64,000 bases of DNA from Tubiluchus corallicola (Eukaryota; Priapulida; Priapulimorpha; Priapulimorphida; Tubiluchidae). The position numbers were made by a program, and so were the translations under genes. A model generated the notes under the pieces. That model was given only the letters and a program-made list of their open reading frames with translations. It did not search any database and had not been told where the DNA came from. The stretch covers positions 434,001-498,000 of the forward strand of contig JAQGDQ010000142.1 in NCBI GenBank assembly GCA_030141605.1. The letters run 5' to 3'. Positions 1-11,300 of the stretch are shown here, in pieces (positions within the stretch are counted from its first letter, which is position 1; every line of letters begins with the position of its first letter).

Positions 1-43
1 GCAGACGCGTGGATTCAGTGGATTTCTTTGCTTATATTGCTGG
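1..43 (+). CDS. Possible exon end, PTB-like (partial, low confidence)
   Basis: The first 43 bases are open in one frame and end in a good splice donor (TGG|GTGAGT). The frame reads RRVDSVDFFAYIAG and ends in phase 2. Joined to the candidate exon at 2926-2992 it stays in frame, giving a pattern (FFAYIA, then FVCYVFEA about 12 residues on) that resembles the central beta strands of phosphotyrosine-binding domains (FxYIA ... CHVF). Resemblance to PTB proteins is from family knowledge; no gene can be named. The rest of the gene would lie left of the window, and I found no exon for the C-terminal helix. It may be a chance open stretch. Confidence 0.3.
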
Positions 44-109
44 GTGAGTTATCTCTTATATTAATATTCTTGGTATGGGCTTAATATATTTATTTATTTA
101 TATATATAT

Positions 110-182
110 AAGATTCGAGGCTACAGCTTCGACGAGGGCACCATTTGCGGCGATCTATACATCAAACGAAAGGTCTCGATCT
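110..182 (+). repeat. Dispersed repeat, copy 1
   Basis: About 73 bp beginning AAGATTCGAGG and ending GGTCTCGATCT, shared with 38546-38615 (about 80% identical by eye, including the run ATCAAACGAAAGGTCTCGAT). The following GC-richer stretch to about 345 is unlike its AT-rich surroundings and may be the rest of the same element. No coding capacity is seen. Confidence 0.6.
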
Positions 183-1605
183 AGTGTCGTGCCATTGATG
201 GTTTATTTTTTGAATTGGGCTCACCGGAAGGAAGGGGGGACGAAAAACCTCCAAAAATGGCCCTTTTTCGGCCGTTTTTTGCAAAAGTTATACGGCTGAG
301 ATGTAGAGAACGGGAACGGGCCGAGGGGGGTACTGGGTATGGATAGATAGCCCGTTCAGCGGTGGGTGTAGTATTTGTAATTAATGTACTGTAGGATTTT
401 GCAAGAAAACTGTCTGTTATTATGTCTGGTTTGCAAGATCATAAGTCTAAACTGTATTTACAGTCTAACGTGGTGCTTTCACACACTGATTGCTTTTTCC
501 CAAGCAATTTTAGCTACTTTTTCCGGTGCTACTACATGCTTAGCAAATCTCGCACAAGAAGCTCTATAATTCTTGCAAAAGAGAAACTGGGCTACAATAT
601 GCTTTGTCTGTCTTTTAAAAAGATGCTTATTAAACTGAATGTAGGCTGTCCAAAATCTGTTTTGGCGATTTCTTGCTAACTGCGTATAATTTGTGTAGCC
701 AGTTCTGTGAGATTACTGTTATTAGCTTGTAGATCGCAAGTTAAAGCAGTCGTTACTATGTAAAGTGCTTGCACATTATTGATTAAAACAGCAATTTCAA
801 TTTAATTATGTTTACATTTTTGATAAGCTACAGTAAGTTTTTGCTCAAAGACTCTCCATTTAGCGACGTTGAACATTTGACACGTTTTTCTCACTTAATG
901 AAGCATTTTTTACTTTAACGATGATTTTGTACTTTGCTCTCAGCCATTTTTTATTTTATCACCAAATTTTTTAGCTAATTTGAAGCATTAAAATGGTACA
1001 TATTGCATTATTCTGTTCTAAAACTACACCTAAACCCAACAGTACGATTATTATAATGTTTTTGCTTCCCGACTGACTACGAACTGTGTAAAGCGACATA
1101 TGTTTGCTGATTTATATGCCTCCAGACATCTGAGTTTAAACTTTATGCTAAGGAATTTTGTCTGCAACCTGTTGCAACAACAACTATATGAAATTGTCTT
1201 AAGGTCGTTCTGTGCAGGGCTTGGCTTTCACTATGCAGTGTTTAACTGCTAACTGGCTATATATAGGCTTCAACGTTAAGAAAAGAGATATCTAGCTAGA
1301 TATTGGTAAGAAAGAGAGATGGTTTCAAGTAAACAGAAAGAAATTAATCAGTAGAAATATGGATAAAACTCATAAAACGTTTAATTTATATGATTTATCA
1401 GCATTGATTTTTGCCTCTGGAACGAATCTCAATTCTTTTAGATTACTTTTTATAGAAGCCTTGGTTTCGTGTAACGATGTTTCGCTTAGCATCGCATTTT
1501 GCTGGAACGCATTAGCGTTGTTAAACAAGGACTTGCTGTATGATGATTTTATTACTAATACGCTATTTATTATTTGATTCATTCATTATTTCATGTTAAA
1601 TTGTT
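183..1605. other. No gene seen
   Basis: AT-rich sequence with only short chance open frames. Apart from the GC-richer patch up to about 345, I see no exon, RNA gene or repeat structure that I can support. Confidence 0.5.
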
Positions 1606-2210
1606 AAAGTAAAACAGGATGATTTTCATATCTTACCGAATATTGAAATACGGTAAAAGTGTACAATTTAAGACCTATAATAATGCCAAAGTGTTTTTGG
1701 TAATTAAATAATTGGTTAAAGACTTAATTAACGGCGGCTGAGCTCAATTACTGGTGACATCACAACTGAACATAATTTTCAACAGCACAAACATTCCACA
1801 AGCGTGTTGCACATGTTTGCGAAAGCAAAAATGGAAGTACGGTGCTACTGTATAACATTTAGTGTAATATAGAAAAACTCGGCAAATTTTAAGATAAAAA
1901 TTACAAGTTTACCACTGTGCTCATGCATGAGCTCTCGAACGTATGCACGACATCACAACTGAATACCTCTTGTGCAACGCGTTTCCGAGATGCTGGCGCT
2001 AGTGTCTTCTGTGTAGAGAATGGCAAAATGCATGTAACAGCGAATAACTAGCCACGCGAATGTGAAATTATCATTCCATAGTAATAACTCCTTAACATAA
2101 GTCATTCTTAAAAAAGTAGTATGTTTCCAAAAAGTAGTATGTTTCCGTTCAGTATTTTGTAGAGCAAATTGTTTTGAGTTATGAGCTACGATTGGGTCCA
2201 GTTTTCCCTT
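1606..2210 (+). mobile_element. 605-bp MITE family, copy 1
   Basis: This copy starts AAAGTAAAACAGGATGATTT and ends with the inverse of AAGGGAAAACTGGACC, giving an imperfect terminal inverted repeat of about 15 bp (AAAGxxAAACxGGA). Four more copies lie at 32051-32655 (same orientation) and at 42934-43528, 47801-48427 and 56129-56735 (inverted). It has no coding capacity. It looks like a non-autonomous DNA transposon; the superfamily is not identified. Confidence 0.75.
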
Positions 2211-2370
2211 AAATTTAGCTACAATTATGCTGAAATTTGAGTTATCTGAATAATCAGAAAGCACCATTTAATATTATATTGTAGCTTAATCCTTTACTTT
2301 GACTTGGTTTGATTTAAACCTCCTGTGACAAACCAAGTTTTTACAAATCACTACAAGTTATTTTCTGGTG

Positions 2371-2814
2371 CAGGGATGTTACCCAAAGGAAAATTTCATT
2401 TCGGTTTGCCGAATTATTACACTTTTGGTCCAGTTTCGTTTTCAGTTTACAGGCACAATCGACCGATAAATCAAAACATAATTTGAATAAAATCTGAATA
2501 ATTTGTGAAATATAGGCAGCAAAATATTTATAAAATAACGTCAGTTTTTTTGAAACTTCATGATCTTTAACCATAAACATTGTTCTATTTTTGGTTAGGA
2601 TTTTTTGCCTAGGTACATTAATCAAGCTTGTATCAGAGCAAATGTAAGCAAACAAGCAAAAACAAAGTACAAGTATTTTATTTATTTCAGAATTTTTCTG
2701 TTTTGATAGTAGTTGGTTTTGAAATATGATTTCGGTTCGGTTTCGTTTCGGAATCAGTCTCCTATGAAATTTCGGTTTTTTTGGTTGGCAGTTTCAGTTT
2801 CGGTAACATTCCTG
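2371..2814. mobile_element. Non-autonomous hAT-like element
   Basis: 444 bp bounded by inverted termini CAGGGATGTTACCCAAA and TTTCGGTAACATTCCTG. The flanking 8-mers TTCTGGTG and CTCTAGTG agree at 6 of 8 positions, as expected for an old 8-bp hAT target duplication. CAGGG-type ends plus an 8-bp duplication are hAT hallmarks. The interior has repeated TTTCGGTTTCG-like runs and no transposase. Confidence 0.7.
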
Positions 2815-2925
2815 CTCTAGTGGTCCATCTCTTCTTCACATGTCAGCCCTTCACTGATGGAAAGATCCAAATTTACCTATTGGGTGACTAATGAAATGTG
2901 TATTTTGCATTTGCTGACTTTTTAG

Positions 2926-2992
2926 GGAGACTTCGTGTTCGCTAGCCAAGAAATTTGTGTGCTATGTCTTTGAAGCTTCTTGTGATGAAGAG
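2926..2992 (+). CDS. Possible internal exon, PTB-like (low confidence)
   Basis: A 67-bp open segment is bounded by a pyrimidine-rich acceptor (GACTTTTTAG) and a donor (GAG|GTAGGC). Its phase fits the candidate exon at 1-43. It encodes ETSCSLAKKFVCYVFEASCD plus EE. The V-C-Y-V-F-E core resembles the C-H-V-F strand of PTB domains. A following in-frame segment with splice-like borders exists at about 4670-4734, but its translation is not PTB-like and I do not annotate it. If real, the gene runs towards the 3' end of the kinase gene, and the AATAAA near 7575 could be its polyadenylation signal. Confidence 0.3.
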
Positions 2993-5366
2993 GTAGGCGT
3001 TTGTTTCCTAAATAATCAATAAATAACTGATAAATAATTAAAAAAAATAATGTATTTAGATAATTATTGCTTCCTTACTTGGTGCTGTAAATCGTATATA
3101 AGGCAGTCGTAGTATAAAACTGACATAAAGTTTACTAAAACCAACATGTAAAGAAACTTTAGGAATCTTAAATTCAACTAAAACTAGAATACATTTCACT
3201 TTTATTAACCTTCTCAATGCTAAATGGTGGCTGCAAGATAGGAAATCAACTAAAAATTCACAAGTTTTTTTTCTTTTCCAGTCGAAGACGATTCTGTGTG
3301 CCATAGCACAGGGATTTGGACGAACCCATTGGTTCGTATAATAATCAGCTTTGCAAAGATGTGAATGAAGGAAGTCTATGCTAACTGAATTTATGCAGCT
3401 GGCAAAAATAATATTGTGATTGTAGAAGACATAGTGCTGCAAAATGGTTGTAACTTCAGCTGGATCTCTGGATTTTTGTCATATCATCTGCTTTCTCAAT
3501 CAAAGATGTTCGTGTTTGACTGTCGTGCATACGTCATAATTATGCATAATTGTTCACTGTAGAACTCTGTATAACTGCTTGGTATGCAGTTCATTTTTAA
3601 ATATCTATATGCAAGTTAATTAGAGGAGAGAAACGCATTGAGTACTTGCTGTTCAGAAACGTCTAGTCCCCAAGAGTTTTATAATCATTATGGCTGCCCA
3701 GTTGCAATGTTGCTTCGAGTGCTGCGTGTTATAGAATTAGGTGTGTTTAGATTCATTGTCTTAAGGATGCTTATAGTTTCTATTCTCTTACGTTCCACTG
3801 CTAAGACTTGAAGGAAAATAATTGTAAGAAGTTTGACTGAGAGAAGAATTACGTTGTGTATACATAGCTCTTGCTGCATAAGTAGTATAATTTTGTCATG
3901 CCTGTGTTATATTTGAAATGTGTAAGCAGTATTATTTCTTTGTATCTACATTCATATCTCTGTATTAGTTTTGAGCTTGAAAGAAAGAACTAGTCACTGA
4001 GTATATTGGATTTATTTTACTGTTATCACTTAAATTTAGAAAAATATAACACAGAAATTTGCAAAAAACTCTAGAAAGCATAAATCTAAAATATACTACC
4101 TCTGAAAAGAAATTTTCAGGCATGGTGGTTGCGCCATTCGTTTGAAAATCGTGACTTTTCGTAAACACGTCGTGGTTTTCCGTAAGCGCGCTACTTAAAC
4201 TAATTCAAACTTCTGAAACTTACCTAATGTTCAAGGGAAAATGTTACAAAATCAGTTATCTATTTTTTTAAAGCTTATGATACTTTTGACGAAGATTGAC
4301 AGTGCGCTACTTTTCTTCAAGACGAATGACGTCATTGGAAGTAGAATGGGCATTGAAATCCCGACTTTAAAGTTTTTTCATGCTTTTTTCCTTCTAAGTT
4401 TTTTTGTGAATGCTGAAATAAACCTGACTTCCCAGAAGGCTGGTCTTTACTTTAAGCTCTGCAGAGGTGGTCAGAAAGCACATACTCCACTAGTGCAGAT
4501 CTTTTTCACATCGAAAGCATTTTATGGCAGTGAATTCCATTTGCTCGTTTTGTGGCATTTGAGGCATTTTCTTGTTCCGTTTGAGCTTGTATATAATTTC
4601 TTTCCCATTAAATATTCACATGATGGTAGTGTGATTAAAGGTTGTGAAAATGTTCCGGTTTGTTTCTAGCCAGAGAACCAACTTCATGAAATTCGTCTGT
4701 TGTTCTGCATCAGCTCTTCTTCACGGTAATGTCTGTACAGATTTTGTCATGTGCATATGTGTAAATCACCATTTGATCACCTTGCATCATGGATTTCGTA
4801 TTTTGCTCCAGTTTATAAGGTTAAATTGATATTACTTTAAAATGAGTGCAATGACTGTATGAGGTTTGATTAACAACTTAAACATTATGCAAGTTATCTT
4901 AGATATTTTGCTTCTGAAAGTTTAGGAAAGTGACATCTAATTTCGTTTACTTTGAGCTTGTCTTGTACTTTATTTCGTTGGTCGTTGTTAAGAATGACTT
5001 CCTGTAGTTACAGAGTGAGTGTTTTCACATCTCAGAGACCAGTTCATTTCTGTGCTAAGTGAAACCTCTCAGTGTTGATGGGTCTTCTCAAGCTCTTTGG
5101 AAAAAGAGTTAGGGTTGCTAGTGTTTGAGCATTCAGATAAATTAGTTATCACCATATTATGCTGATTGGGACGACAGAACCTCGTAGTGCTAGATAATTG
5201 TTGCAGTAATTTTAATTTAACTTTATGAACATTGAGGTCGTTCAAGGGCTGAATACTGTAATAAAATTAAAATATGTAAAGTGACACTTTTAACACTCAT
5301 TCTTTAACATAAATTATTTGTTGTTATTTTTTATTAGTAGTTTTTAGTTGCTTTGACTAAAGTTTA
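2993..5366. other. No gene supported
   Basis: AT-rich sequence. An open frame on the plus strand at about 4241-4669 could encode 142 residues, but it has no recognisable domain and a skewed F/L-rich composition. A short segment near 4670-4734 has splice-like ends but no family resemblance. Confidence 0.4.
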
Positions 5367-5481
5367 CAATTCCCCACACACAAGAAATTAGTTCCAGAAA
5401 CGGATTAGTATTAGGGTTTGGATTAGAATTAGGGTTAGGATTAGGACTAGGGTTAGGGTATTTAATTTGTGTGGGGAATTG
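5367..5481. repeat. Interstitial telomere-like repeat inside an inverted repeat
   Basis: Between about 5405 and 5460 the plus strand carries degenerate units of TTAGGG/ATTAGG (for example ATTAGGGTTAGGATTAGG). The block is flanked by inverted arms CAATTCCCCACACACAAG and TTTGTGTGGGGAATTG. The arms suggest a small foldback element that captured or amplified telomere-like sequence rather than a chromosome fusion scar. Confidence 0.7.
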
Positions 5482-8294
5482 GAAACTCCTTCCATTGCTT
5501 TTACTGAGTAAGACACAGATCTGTATATTTTGTAGCTTTAGGAACGTGGGTTTTTTATTCCACGTTTCTGCATTCAAACTTCTACTAGTCAGTTCATTTT
5601 TTGTAAATTACCATCGTTGTTGCCCATGGTGGTAGTTATCTAGTCATACCTATGAAATGTTATTGGTGCCGTATGACTCAAACAGTGCTTGGCTTTCTCC
5701 TGTTTGTTACTTAAGGTCTATTCACATAGCAAACAAACCGTTTTGAAACTGTTTTGAAAACGATTTGCGGGTTCACACAGTAATCCAAAGCTTTTTCAAT
5801 ATTTTTCCATAAAAACATTTTGAAACCTACCTTGGAGGTTTCAAACAGTTTTGCAGGAAAAGCCTTGATGCCCATGACTGTGTGATTCGGTGTGAACACT
5901 CAAAGTTATTAATGCACTAATTATATTTCAATGGAATTGGTTTGAATTCATTTGTTTAAGCAGTTTTTTGACATTTTAATATAGTGAAGCAACTACATAT
6001 TCCAACAATTTCAAAATTTTTTATGTCTTTATGTCCATATTATTATAAAAATAATTAGAGTTTAGCTGGCATACTTCTCTGCAAATAGCTTTTAGGTTAA
6101 CAAAGGTTAAAGTTTATTATGCATAGTCAGCCTCAACAATTAGTAGGTCTCATCTGTGAAAAGCTAGAATTAAATAACCTAAAGGTTCATGTTAAACACT
6201 GATTAATCTTACAAAATTTTAAGTGGTTTAAGAAAGACTTAGCAGTAGAGTATGCGAGTTCTTATTGCTAGGTTATGGGTTCAAATCCTGACTGGCTAAA
6301 AAGATTTCGGCATTTATTCTTTATCGCTATCTAGCCCATTAAGCTAATTATGGTTTAACATAAATCGAGTGGATTTATTGGTTCTGCTTTTTCTCGAGAC
6401 CCTCGAGTACTGCGAACTTTTGAGGGACCATGACGGTGATTTGAGGACTAGGAGTAGAACTTTACTAGTGCCATACTGTTCATGTTGCTTGAGTTTAACT
6501 TACACTTGGAATGTGATCTGTCTTCATGCGTTTATGCAAATCTTTCTAACCGAGATGATTTTTGCTATCGAGGTGTCAAAAGTAAGATTTGTAAAAGAAT
6601 CTCTACTATATCTCAAAAACGGTTTATTTTGTATTCTTCAAATGCTAAACAACATTGAAATTTTTGTGTAAGTATATAATTATATATTAGCATTAATTTT
6701 AATATATTCATTTTAAAGGTGCTTATCAAAGACCAAAGACATTGTTAAGCGAGATATCGGTCACATAAGCGCACTTGAATGCTGTGTAGCTATTCGCTTT
6801 TAATTCATGGCAGTTTGCTTTTCATAGTTAGTGTGCCCACTGTAGCTAAGGACTTAGTGAATTATGAAAAATAGATAACGTGTTAGTATTTAAAATAAAT
6901 TAAGCAGTTGGATTGTTTAGAATTTTGACCATTTAATATTCAAGATAAACTAAATATCTGCTCTTACTTTTATGATTTGCTATTTCTGTCATTGTCAACT
7001 TTAGCGGCTAAGTTTAGAAATTGTAATTCTCTCACATGTGTGCTATAAATTAAAATACTTTATTCAATTTTCATGCTAGATGAATTAATCACGAATTTTG
7101 GTGTAATTTCTATAGTGTAATTACTGTTGCATATACATATGTAACTTATATACTTGTGAGATTTGAACTGCTTGCTTAATTTGCTTATGCCATTAATCAT
7201 GTTTTATTGAATTGTTGAACTAAAATATCATTTTACTATATTTGCTGTCCCGTTAAATGCCTTCAATTACCTGGATGTAATTTAGTCCATTGATTCTCTG
7301 TAAAATGGACCTGCTGAGTTTAATATTAGCATTTTTAACAATATATTTCAGTTCACACTTTGTTGACTTTGTATTTCTCATGCAAACCCGCATATTGCCT
7401 AACAGATGATACAGTTTTCCCCAGGCCCTGCTCTTAACGTATACATATCTTCTGGTACATAAATGTGAAAAGATGAGCCTTTACTAGCAGGCGCCTATGA
7501 ACAACATATTTAAGGAGATAATACAGTTAAGAAGATCTGCTTCGGAAGGCATGTTACCTTGCTTTGGTATTGTCAATAAAGCTATTATTCTAGATTACAT
7601 TATTTGTTTTAGTCATTTCATATGTCAGTATTAGTAAGAATTTGTGCATATTTTGCTTTTTTATTTTTAAAATTAAACATTACGTGGCTGCTATTATTGC
7701 CATGTAGTAGGAAAATCGGGGTGCAAAATAGTTCCTTTTCCACTATTTGTTAGCACCCAGATATGGGATTTTTTCCTATTGATACTTTTCGTTAGCCGGA
7801 TGCACTTGAATATTAATTATTTTGAAATAGTTATTAATACGGTATGTTAATTATTAACAGAAATGAAGTTTTTTTGGTGTACTATGTTAACTGTTAATTG
7901 GTGGCTTGTGGAACTTTTGTTTTAACTGTTAATCAACTGTGACTGCAAATCTCTTTGTGAATCTCGATGTAGTTCTGATATTGTTGCGTTCTTCTAATTA
8001 GTATCAATGCCATTTGATTAATTCTAATTCTGTGTTTTGGCTAGTGCTTCCAAAGTTCTTGTGCAGAAATCTCAGCTGTAGCAATTGCATCGTTTGTATA
8101 AAGCTGTAATTTTTGTGCGTTGTGATCTTTTTCCGTCGCTGTTTGTTAAATTATTTTACATTGTATTATGTGTATGTCATTATTAAGTATGTCGTTGTTA
8201 TTATCGATATAAGAGGACATAATAAACATCTTTATCTTATAAATCTTATCTAATTTCTCAAGGTGAATGTTTGTTTTATACATGGTGCGTGTGT
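5482..8294. other. Non-coding stretch with minor repeats
   Basis: There is no supported exon. A diffuse inverted structure at about 5715-5895 (ends TCTATTCACATAG and TTCGGTGTGAACA) may be an old MITE. AATAAA hexamers occur near 7575 and 8219 and could serve a plus-strand gene that ends here. The tRNA-like element at 6232-6298 is listed separately. Confidence 0.4.
6232..6298 (+). repeat. tRNA-like SINE or tRNA pseudogene
   Basis: A near-consensus pol III B box (GGTTCAAATCC, 6278-6288) lies about 30 bp after an A-box-like TTAGCAGTAGAG (6239-6250). I could not fold a convincing acceptor stem or CCA end, so this is better read as a tRNA-derived SINE fragment than a working tRNA. Confidence 0.45.
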
Positions 8295-8300
8295 TTTATT
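8295..8300 (-). promoter_or_regulatory. Candidate polyadenylation signal of the kinase gene
   Basis: AATAAA on the minus strand (TTTATT on plus) 43 bp after the stop codon of the kinase gene. Confidence 0.5.
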
Positions 8301-8342
8301 AACAATAACTTTACAGGATAAACAGTTCCTCTGTTCCAGATC

Positions 8343-11300
8343 TCAAGACTTCCCTAGGTCTGAATTGGTTGGTTTTTCCCGGCATTCGTCTACGGAACTT
8401 GTGGATGGGTCCTGTCGCACACGTTTAACTTTTCTTGGTTCTAATTTTGTCTGTCTCATTGTTCCCTTGATCAGATGCCTGATGAACGCTGGTCGTTCTT
8501 GTTGGATTCGCCTTCGTGCTTCTAGCGTGATTTTCCGCACCTCATAGCTCAACAGCCGCTTCCGCTCCACCGGATCCAGCATCTGTCGCCTCTTGGCACT
8601 TGCTGCTATTGCTGACCTGCCACCAAAGGTCTCGCGGAGTCCCTGAAATGCAAAGGTTGTGCAAAAATAACACAATGTAATGCAACAAACTGTGGATTTC
8701 ATGGGTGGATGAAGCAGCTGACCCCAGAGACAAAATTTAAATCACCAACGGATATATCAGGCTAGTTGGAATTAGTGTGTGTTGAGTTAATAGATCAATA
8801 ACACTAGTATTCACATTTCAACACACACTAATTCCAACTTTACCTATTGTGTATGCACTACTGTGCAAATATAGAAAAATTGTCATTTTCAAACAAGTTA
8901 AGTAACAGTGAAAGAACCATTATGTATAGGGGTTTGACGCATTGCTGTTCTGTTACTGCTTATAGGACAAGAAAACGTTTTACTAACATAATGCTAAAAA
9001 ATTTGTCTTGAAATTTTGCATCACTTACATGCTGTCTTATTGCATACAGAGCTTGCGTTAAGAGTAATACTGTATAAAACTTGTAAATTTAAACTCTTGC
9101 AGTGACTATTAGGTGCAGTCATTTTTCATTTTAACAGTAGGTCATTTGAAACGAGTCTACGTAACAATGCTTAAAGCTTGAAAAAATAATCACAGCATTC
9201 GTGACACACATTTCACTAATTAAGGAAAAGTATAATTACTTTATCTTGTCAATAGTATTAATAATGTGTTTTTTATGAGTTGGTGCTTCCTGAGAAGGTG
9301 AGTCATTTTACCAGTTGGTGCCGACATTCTAAATAACTAAGAATTTTCTAGTTACACAAGTCTTTCAAGCAGGTAAGCATAATGCCAAGTCAATGAAGTA
9401 ATGTAACTTTGTTTGGAAAGTTTTTGTGATGCACTTTAAAATTGTCTTCTCTTCCTAATTTCATTTGCTGCTAACTTTCTTCCACGATGGCATTATAGTT
9501 TAAAAGAATTTAGGAAGAACTTACTTTCAGCTCGTTTTCAATCTCAATCGCAGCTTGATCGAGCAGGTAGTTCCAGGTATTCTGCTGCAATAAATTCACC
9601 ATAGATGATGAGCAGGACTTTGGTCTTATTTTAGAGGCAACACTTGACGTTTCTCGAACAGATACTTCCGAGCCGGAGTGGCTGCTTGCAAGCAAAACTG
9701 CAAAATCATTTTTTGATTATATAAGCAGAAAATGGGTCTTAAATTAGCCACTTTATCATATTTCGTTATCTAAGTAAGATGACCAATTTTATATATTTTG
9801 TGTTCAGTGCAGCTTTCAGATACAGATAACAGAAATAAAAATAACTGCCAGCACCCACTTAAGCAAAGAAGTGGCTTTTATTTAGACACAGCTTCTGCAA
9901 CGTTTCGACACGGTTAAGGTCATGTTCATGCAACAATTCACCTAAATGAAAATACGGTGTAAAAATGTACAAAAGTCAACATTGTGACAGACAAACATGA
10001 CAAATACTAAAAAGTAAATGTACATATCACGTGCTACAAAACCAAATGACAGAAAAATAAAGTTATGTTATTCCAGCACAATTCATTCTCTAACTAATGC
10101 CTGACACAATGTTGATCTTTGTACATTTTTTCCACTGTATTTTTATTTACGTGGATTGTTGCATGAACATGACCTTAACCGTGTTGAAACGTTGCAGACG
10201 TTTGTGTCTGAATAAAAACCATGTGTTTGCTTAAGTAGATGCTGGCTGTAATTTTTATTTTAAGAGTTCGTTTTCCTCATCATCAATCAGATAATAGATT
10301 TTCAACTTGCGGTAGCTTTTGCTGCAATCTTACCGCAATAAAAGCGAAAATTGCTCCTGTAAAGGTCAGTCTAATGCTTAATACTATAATGACATTAATA
10401 ACTGTCATTCTGACAAAGCGCCAAAATTATTTGCTTGAAATTCCACAAATGTGAGGCAACATTTTCTGTCCTCAAATATTGTTTGACACTAGGGAAGACA
10501 TTATGAATTACCATTAATCTGGGAAGTAATTTTGTTCAAAGCTGGTCCGGTGATTCCATACAAGCGAGACTTGGAGCTGATGCCATCAGAAGCCTTCAAA
10601 CACAAATCTATGACTCTGTTCTTCGCACTGCTGTAGAAAACAACGTGAATATTAAAACGTCATGCAAGTCTGCTGATGTGGAACACACAATATCCTATTC
10701 CAAACTTGCGTTTTGAGCCGTGCTTTAAATAGGTACCATGTCTTCCAAGTTAAAAGGTAGGACTGTTAATGGGATTGTTAATAGGTATGATGAATAAGAT
10801 GAATGATCATCATGAATATTTGCAGGAGACTCTGCAGTCTGAAGAATGCTTTATGTGTAAGAATCAAATATTTGCTTGATTACTATTACTGTCAGCTCTT
10901 ACTTTAAAACTGGCAGGCCTATAGTTTAATCTGTTTTATTTGGGAAGTCTCTGAAATCAAATGTGTTAATTGCTGTTCAGCAGACTTATTGCAGCACGAT
11001 TGCTATTTGTGCTAAGAATTTGCTGTAGGCAAGATTGCTATGCATGCAGAAAACTTATCATAGCAAGATCATTATTTGTGCTAGGAATTTGCCGTAGCAA
11101 GATTTCTTTTGTCGATTACAACTATCTCTAGGTGTCAGTAGGTATAAGTGTGTGGTCATTGTCAAGACTATTGTCCCCATTCGGATAGGTAAACTAATCA
11201 TCTTCATGTTCATAATCACCGTTTGCAGCTCATAAACTCTATTTCTCCACTTTCAAGTTCTTTGGCACAATCGAGCATCTCTTTTTTGTTTCTTTTGACA

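Noticed and set aside
4241-4669. 142-codon plus-strand frame
   Set aside because: No recognisable domain, composition follows the local AT bias, no splice or promoter support.
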